Of a stretch of 16,467 nt of DNA, positions 12,436 through 16,467 are shown one piece after another. The position numbers were made by a program, and so were the translations under genes. Origin of the DNA: DAIUFH01 sp036844705 (GTDB lineage: Bacteria > Bacillota > Clostridia > Tissierellales > Tissierellaceae); NCBI GenBank assembly GCA_036844705.1, contig DAIUFH010000047.1, positions 1 through 16,467 of the forward strand. Reading direction: 5' to 3'. How positions within the stretch are numbered: position 1 is the first letter of the stretch; every line of letters begins with the position of its first letter. The notes beneath the pieces were generated by a model. That model did no database searches. It saw only the letters and a program-made list of their open reading frames with translations, and was not told the DNA's origin.

Positions 12436-13030
12436 TTTTATCCCCCTTGTCAATTATTGATACATTGATTTTTTCCTGTTCTATTTGAAGGTAATTTGAA
12501 ATTGCAAAAGCTAACTCATTGTCTATATCCTTACTTATAGTTTCGCCAACTTCTTTCTCTAGTTCTATCTTTTCCACCTTTATTTTCTGTTTATTATCTC
12601 TAGAAATTTCCCCGCTTAATATTAAATCTATGCTATCCACTATAAATATTTGCTCCTTATCTGGAATTACATTGATTTTTAAATCTGCAACCTCATAATT
12701 AAAATTTTCTTCTATAACTTCTATTAATTCATTTTTTAAATTGCTGATATATAGTTTTTTGATTTGTTCCTCCTGTATTTCTTCCATAGAAGTCACTTGA
12801 ACTGAATTATCTGTGAAATTGCTTACGGCCTTGTCAAGATCTAGAGATATGTTGTTGATTCTTGTTATTGGACTAATGATCGTAAAGATTATAAGAAGAC
12901 CAATTATAAAATTTACATATCTTTTCATCTTTCCCTTAGGTATTATTATGTCTACCATTGAAATAATAATGAACAGAACTACGATTTCCTTTAACCAGCT
13001 ATTCATAAATCTAGTAATTATCTTAACCAC
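12419..13030 (-). CDS. spoIIIAF: SpoIIIAF, stage III sporulation membrane protein
   Basis: SpoIIIAF is a component of the SpoIIIA complex in the mother-cell membrane. The 203-aa product has two N-terminal membrane helices (about 13-31, then 38-55, separated by PKGKMKRY) and a soluble part of about 140 residues ending in QEEQIKKLY..., NVIPDKEQIF and an ILSGEISRDNKQKIKVEKIEL strand-helix section. This topology fits the family, whose soluble part also resembles a ring-building fold. The start is GTG 13030, immediately after the TAG of spoIIIAE, with AAGG three bases ahead. An internal ATG at 13006 (MNSWLKE) has no ribosome binding site nearby. It overlaps spoIIIAG by 17 nt. Confidence 0.93.
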   Translation of the reverse strand: MVKIITRFMNSWLKEIVVLFIIISMVDIIIPKGKMKRYVNFIIGLLIIFTIISPITRINNISLDLDKAVSNFTDNSVQVTSMEEIQEEQIKKLYISNLKNELIEVIEENFNYEVADLKINVIPDKEQIFIVDSIDLILSGEISRDNKQKIKVEKIELEKEVGETISKDIDNELAFAISNYLQIEQEKINVSIIDKGDKNGRNN

Positions 13031-14191
13031 CTACCTTAACATTAGTAAGCTGTTGCCTGTATCTACTATGATTGTAATGGTTATAAAAAACATGATTCCA
13101 ACAGCAACCATGCTTATAAGTATCATCAACAAGGTTTTGCTCATATCTGAAAAAAAATTTGAAATATTTGAAGATACTATTGGTTCTATAACTGCACCTA
13201 TCAACTTGTACACTAGTAACAGAACAGTAATTTTTATTATAGGAAAAATAATGATAAGTATCAAAATAAACAAACCAATAATTCCTATTCCATTTTTAAG
13301 AATTGCAGAAGAACCAATTACGGTTTCTACAGCATCAGAAAGAAATCCACCTACTATTGGTACAAATTGGTCTACAGCAAATTTTGCAGTTCTAATTGAG
13401 ATTCCATCAATTTTAGTTGAAAGTCCATATATGGATATAATTCCTACGAATATTGTAAATACTGCTGTTATAACAAATGTTATTACTTGTCTTCCCAGTT
13501 CCGTAAGCTTTTTCAATTCTATCCGTTGAGATAGATTGGACAATATGCTTACTATAAATGAAAAATAAATCAATGGAAATATAAGACTTTTTACTAAAAC
13601 ACCTATTATATTTACTACGCCAATTATCATAGGATGAAATAATAGCTTAGTACTAGGTCCACCTGCAATTATGAGAAAGGTCAGTAAAATAGGTAATAAT
13701 ATCTCCATAAAACTTACCATTAAATTGATATTGTCCTTTACAACATCCATCAATTGATTGAAACTCCCAATTATCAATATTGCTATTACCATGTATGTAA
13801 CATAGTTGGCTAGACTACTAACAGTCGAATTTTCAAAGGTTCCCTGAAGATTGGTTAGTATAGCTGATATCAAGGTAATAACTAGTATCTTAGATAAAAA
13901 TCCAAAATTAATTTTAACTTCATTTAAAAGTACTGTACCTAATGCTTTCGTTATTTCCTTACTGTCAAATGCTTTCTCTCCCTTAATTAATCTAGTTAAA
14001 GCTTCTCTAAAGTTTATTCCCTTTACCAGATTGTTTTCCCTAAGCACCTCCTCAGTTAATTTTTCAAGTTCATGTGTATTAAATAAATCTAATTGTTCCT
14101 CTACCAATAAATCACGAACATCTCCTTCACCCATGGAAATACTTGGGATTAAGAGTAAAAATATAATTATACAGATTGTCCTCTTCATCAT
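13031..14191 (-). CDS. spoIIIAE: SpoIIIAE, polytopic channel protein
   Basis: SpoIIIAE is the large polytopic membrane protein of the complex and a likely part of the export gate. The 386-aa protein starts with a signal peptide (1-21, MMKRTICIIIFLLLIPSISM). A soluble acidic-helical part follows to about 95 (EKLTEEVLRENNLVKG). The rest has about seven hydrophobic segments, among them ILVITLISAILTN, YVTYMVIAILIIG, ILLPILLTFLIIAG and a long Ile/Leu-rich one around 300-325. The conserved GRQVITFVITAVFTIFVGI and KFAVDQFVPIVGGFLSD stretches are present. Two ATG codons in tandem (14191 and 14188) follow AAAGGTGAG; the second has the better spacing. It ends one codon before the spoIIIAF GTG. Confidence 0.96.
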   Translation of the reverse strand: MMKRTICIIIFLLLIPSISMGEGDVRDLLVEEQLDLFNTHELEKLTEEVLRENNLVKGINFREALTRLIKGEKAFDSKEITKALGTVLLNEVKINFGFLSKILVITLISAILTNLQGTFENSTVSSLANYVTYMVIAILIIGSFNQLMDVVKDNINLMVSFMEILLPILLTFLIIAGGPSTKLLFHPMIIGVVNIIGVLVKSLIFPLIYFSFIVSILSNLSQRIELKKLTELGRQVITFVITAVFTIFVGIISIYGLSTKIDGISIRTAKFAVDQFVPIVGGFLSDAVETVIGSSAILKNGIGIIGLFILILIIIFPIIKITVLLLVYKLIGAVIEPIVSSNISNFFSDMSKTLLMILISMVAVGIMFFITITIIVDTGNSLLMLR

Positions 14192-14198
14192 CTCACCT

Positions 14199-14585
14199 TT
14201 AGGGTAGTATTTTTATAATCAAGTCCATAAGAGCCAGCAGTATTGGAATTGCAAGTACCATTATCAGAATCTTACCGCCAAGTTCTATCTTCATGGCTAT
14301 AGAATCCTGTCCGGCATCTCTAGATATTTGAGATGCAAATTCAACTATATAAGCCATACCGATTATTTTTAAAATAGTATTAAAATAAGTAATATTCACA
14401 TCTGCCCGACTGGATAAACTACTTATAGTATCTATAACATAAACAATCTTTGAAAGCATCATGGAGAATATTATTACACCTGCAGCAATAGAAATTAATA
14501 TAGCAAATTCAGGCCTTGTCTGCTTTACAATTACGATTAAAATAGTAGCAACTAATCCTATACCAACTATTTGAAATATTTCCAT
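14199..14585 (-). CDS. spoIIIAD: SpoIIIAD, small membrane protein
   Basis: SpoIIIAD is a small polytopic component of the SpoIIIA complex. From ATG 14585 it is 128 aa: MEIFQIVGIGLVATILIVIVK at the start, a second helix pair (ILISIAAGVIIFSMMLSKIVYVI), a hydrophilic turn with SRADVNITYF, then two more hydrophobic segments ending in LALMDLIIKILP. The stretch IGMAYIVEFASQISRDAGQDSIAMKIELGGKI is the family's most recognisable part. Choice of start: GTG 14594 directly follows the spoIIIAC TAG and ATG 14591 comes next, but only ATG 14585 has a usable AGGTGA about six bases ahead and matches the family N-terminus. Either way translation is coupled to spoIIIAC. Confidence 0.93.
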   Translation of the reverse strand: MEIFQIVGIGLVATILIVIVKQTRPEFAILISIAAGVIIFSMMLSKIVYVIDTISSLSSRADVNITYFNTILKIIGMAYIVEFASQISRDAGQDSIAMKIELGGKILIMVLAIPILLALMDLIIKILP

Positions 14586-14594
14586 ACCCATCAC

Positions 14595-14792
14595 CTAATA
14601 AAGTCTAAATAAAACCCTGACATCATTGAAAAGATTGCTTACAAGGTTAATTACTACACCTAATACAATGATCACACCAACGAGAGTCAATAGATATGCA
14701 TATTCCTGTTTCCCTGATTTTTCCAAGACAATGTGTAGTATCGCAGTAATCATTCCTATTGCAGCTATTTTAAATATCAAATTGACATCCAT
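14595..14792 (-). CDS. spoIIIAC: SpoIIIAC, tiny two-helix membrane protein
   Basis: SpoIIIAC is a 65-aa membrane protein, the normal size for the family. It has two membrane helices, about 5-23 (IFKIAAIGMITAILHIVL) and 33-56 (LLTLVGVIIVLGVVINLVSNLF), joined by the conserved EKSGKQEYAYL. The short C-terminus is basic (DVRVLFRLY). It is related to the first half of SpoIIIAD, and the two adjacent genes probably arose from a common ancestor. ATG 14792 has GGGAGAGA about six bases ahead, 12 nt after spoIIIAB. Confidence 0.95.
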   Translation of the reverse strand: MDVNLIFKIAAIGMITAILHIVLEKSGKQEYAYLLTLVGVIIVLGVVINLVSNLFNDVRVLFRLY

Positions 14793-14804
14793 TTATCTCT
14801 CTCC

Positions 14805-15329
14805 CTATATTAGAATAATTATCATTCCCAATCCCATAAGCACTCCTAGGGATCTGTACATCTTTTCATTTTTTATTCTTTCATCCTTTGCTTCGACAAT
14901 TAATAATTCAAATTCATTGAGTGCATATTTAAATTGAAGTTCCTGGTCAGTTCTGTCGGTTTTACCCAATACCTTACCTAATGCAAGAAATACATCTATA
15001 TCTCTATCCTTAAGTAAGCACGTATTTTTTAAGAATTCTATCGATTGTAAAAAACAACTATATAAATCTCCGGTTTGATTTTCGACTAAACTTTCTTCAA
15101 TTATTGAATATACCTGTTGTATTTCAGGAGAAACCCTTCTCGATATGTTTTCCAAAGCAATAGGAATCGGATTGGCGAATACAATAACTTCAGATTGTAA
15201 AAGTCTTATACTTTGTTGTAAATTCACAAGATTTATTACTCTTTTTGAATATTTACTCCCCAAAGAATATCCGATTAATGAGGATGTCAGTAAAATAATG
15301 ATATATAAAAAAAATCTTATTAAAATCAT
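14805..15329 (-). CDS. spoIIIAB: SpoIIIAB, GspF-like membrane protein
   Basis: SpoIIIAB resembles the GspF membrane platform of type II secretion and probably works with the SpoIIIAA ATPase. The 174-aa product has an N-terminal membrane helix (about 4-24), a helical soluble region (LVNLQQSIRLLQSEVIVFANPIPIALENI at 34-62 is the family marker, and RTDQELQFKYALNEFE) and a C-terminal hydrophobic end (LGVLMGLGMIIILI). Length agrees with Bacillus subtilis. Its ATG overlaps the TGA of spoIIIAA by four bases (ATGA), and GAGGAG lies just ahead, inside spoIIIAA. Confidence 0.95.
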   Translation of the reverse strand: MILIRFFLYIIILLTSSLIGYSLGSKYSKRVINLVNLQQSIRLLQSEVIVFANPIPIALENISRRVSPEIQQVYSIIEESLVENQTGDLYSCFLQSIEFLKNTCLLKDRDIDVFLALGKVLGKTDRTDQELQFKYALNEFELLIVEAKDERIKNEKMYRSLGVLMGLGMIIILI

Positions 15330-16306
15330 ATTATCTCCTCTTCTCTAAGTAAGTTTTTTAAGTTATTTGCATCTATTATTTCTCTTATAGTTCCAACTCC
15401 CCTGGAACTATCCAGTATTATATATCTTTCAAATACATTTTCTGAAAACAAGTCCTTTAAGGATTTTCTTTCTTTAATATCATCTATCGAATATCCGTGT
15501 ACTGTAGCTATGAGTTTGATTCCTGCTCTAAGAGCATCCTCAATGGCTTTTATATCTTCATCTCCTCCAATCTCGTCTACCGCTATGATATTAGGTGACA
15601 TGGAACGTATCAACATGATTATTCCATGTGATTTTAGACAAGAATCCAATACATCTGTCCTTATGCCTATTTCCTTTTGAGGTATACCATTATAAATTCC
15701 AGCAATTTCAGATCTTTCATCCACCAAACCTATTTTATAACCCTTGATAAATGGCTTATTCATCCCATTACTCAAATTTCTAATCATATCTCTTAATAGC
15801 GTTGTCTTACCGCATTGGGGTGGGGAGATGATTAGCGTATTACAAAATTTTTGATCTCTAAATAAAAATTTCATAATTTGATCTGATATTCCTGGCTTTT
15901 CCCTAGCAATTCGAAAATTCAGGGAGGATATATTTTTAATTCCTTCAATACCTTCATTGCCATATATAATCTTTCCACCAATACCAATTCGATGTCCCCC
16001 TTTAATGGTTATAAAACCATTTCTAATTTCCTCTTTAAGTGCATAGACTGAATAGCTGCAAATTAGTTGAAAAGTTTTATTCAACTGTTCCATATTAACT
16101 ATCAGTGCATCTTTGGGATTGCCCACCGTAAGACCATTCTTATCTACAAAATAGTCTTTACCTTCAGCATATACTAATAAAGGAGAATTTACCCTCAATC
16201 TGATTTCCTCAATATTGCTTTTGAGATAATTGGGTAATTTAGATAAAGGGAGCTTTAATTCCAAAGCAATATTTTCTATAACTGAATTAAAAATTTCCTT
16301 AGTCAT
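15326..16306 (-). CDS. spoIIIAA: SpoIIIAA, stage III sporulation ATPase
   Basis: SpoIIIAA is the cytoplasmic, secretion-type AAA-like ATPase of the mother-cell complex. The 326-aa protein has an N-terminal region with EIRLRVNSPL at 34-43 and YALKEEIRNGFITIKGGHRIGI at about 88-109, both family features. The P-loop is SPPQCGKTT at 161-169 with K167. DERSEIAG at 196-203 and IIAVDEIGGDED at 240-251 (D244, E245) form the Walker B region, and ATVHG at 267-271 is the histidine-containing switch. ATG 16306 has AAGGAGG seven bases ahead. It opens the spoIIIA operon; a sigma-E-like promoter lies about 25 nt upstream. Confidence 0.97.
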   Translation of the reverse strand: MTKEIFNSVIENIALELKLPLSKLPNYLKSNIEEIRLRVNSPLLVYAEGKDYFVDKNGLTVGNPKDALIVNMEQLNKTFQLICSYSVYALKEEIRNGFITIKGGHRIGIGGKIIYGNEGIEGIKNISSLNFRIAREKPGISDQIMKFLFRDQKFCNTLIISPPQCGKTTLLRDMIRNLSNGMNKPFIKGYKIGLVDERSEIAGIYNGIPQKEIGIRTDVLDSCLKSHGIIMLIRSMSPNIIAVDEIGGDEDIKAIEDALRAGIKLIATVHGYSIDDIKERKSLKDLFSENVFERYIILDSSRGVGTIREIIDANNLKNLLREEEII

Positions 16307-16327
16307 AACCTGTCCTCCTTTTATTTA

Positions 16328-16355
16328 ATTCTATGAAAAAGGTATCTAATTATTA
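16328..16355 (-). promoter_or_regulatory. Sigma-E-like promoter of the spoIIIA operon
   Basis: The minus strand has TAATAAT (16349-16355), 13 nt, then CATAGAAT (16328-16335). These match the sigma-E elements KMATATT and CATACANT at six of seven fixed positions each. The spacer is one base shorter than the usual 14-15. Sigma-E control of spoIIIA is established in Bacillus, and no better candidate is seen between the gene and the terminator. Confidence 0.5.
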
Positions 16356-16417
16356 CCATAAAAATTTAGAAAATTTCTTTTTGCTTTTAGCTAACCTACC
16401 AACAAACATAAAAAAAG

Positions 16418-16460
16418 AGGCTGTCGCATTAGCATATAAATAATTGCTAGTGCACAGCCT
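16418..16460. terminator. Bidirectional terminator at the right edge
   Basis: AGGCTGTCGCATTAGCA (16418-16434) pairs with TGCTAGTGCACAGCCT (16445-16460) with one bulged C and one G-U pair around a 10-nt loop. A T tract follows on both strands (GTTTTTT at the plus end, CTTTTTT on the minus end). It ends the gene outside the window to the right and isolates the spoIIIA operon. The 16307-16417 stretch otherwise holds only the sigma-E-like promoter and the spoIIIAA ribosome binding site. Confidence 0.92.
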
Positions 16461-16467
16461 GTTTTTT

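Noticed and set aside
12813..13529. 238-codon plus-strand frame with hydrophobic stretches
   Set aside because: It overlaps spoIIIAE and spoIIIAF on the opposite strand; hydrophobicity comes from the complement of Ile/Asn-rich membrane segments.

Overview
The window is a low-GC chromosomal segment from an anaerobic, endospore-forming Firmicute. The sporulation genes, gene order and strong AT bias fit the Clostridia, perhaps a Tissierellales-like lineage (the lineage is an inference). Every gene I can support lies on the minus strand, so transcription runs from high to low coordinates.

From about 16300 down to 11200 lies a complete spoIIIA operon (spoIIIAA to spoIIIAH). It encodes the mother-cell half of the SpoIIIA-SpoIIQ channel, and a sigma-E-like promoter precedes spoIIIAA. 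A strong bidirectional terminator at the right edge separates it from whatever lies upstream. A good sigma-A promoter just after spoIIIAH then starts a housekeeping cluster: an Asp23-family protein, nusB, a TsaD/Kae1-fold paralogue of unknown role, xseA and xseB (exonuclease VII), ispA (polyprenyl synthase), tlyA (rRNA 2'-O-methyltransferase) and recN. Genes from nusB to recN overlap or sit within 15 nt of each other. Many clostridia carry dxs, nadK and argR in this cluster; here all three are absent from it. A terminator follows recN.

Next come two separately promoted sporulation regulators. spoIVB has a forespore-type (sigma-F/G) promoter and its own terminator. spo0A has a sigma-H promoter whose -10 region contains a Spo0A box, and that same box sits at the -35 position of a possible sigma-A promoter.

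Downstream of spo0A the window changes character. It holds a tyrosine recombinase with a full set of catalytic residues, whose ribosome binding site is locked in a hairpin, then a 52-aa helical ORF and a terminator. The last 800 bases are an unusual array. Short CxxC...CxxC zinc-ribbon mini-genes (one intact, one frameshifted, one 3' remnant) alternate with five copies of a degenerate 40-50 bp intergenic repeat, and a second 28-bp repeat occurs twice. This integrase plus cassette array is the part of the window least explained by known gene content. The array runs off the left edge.
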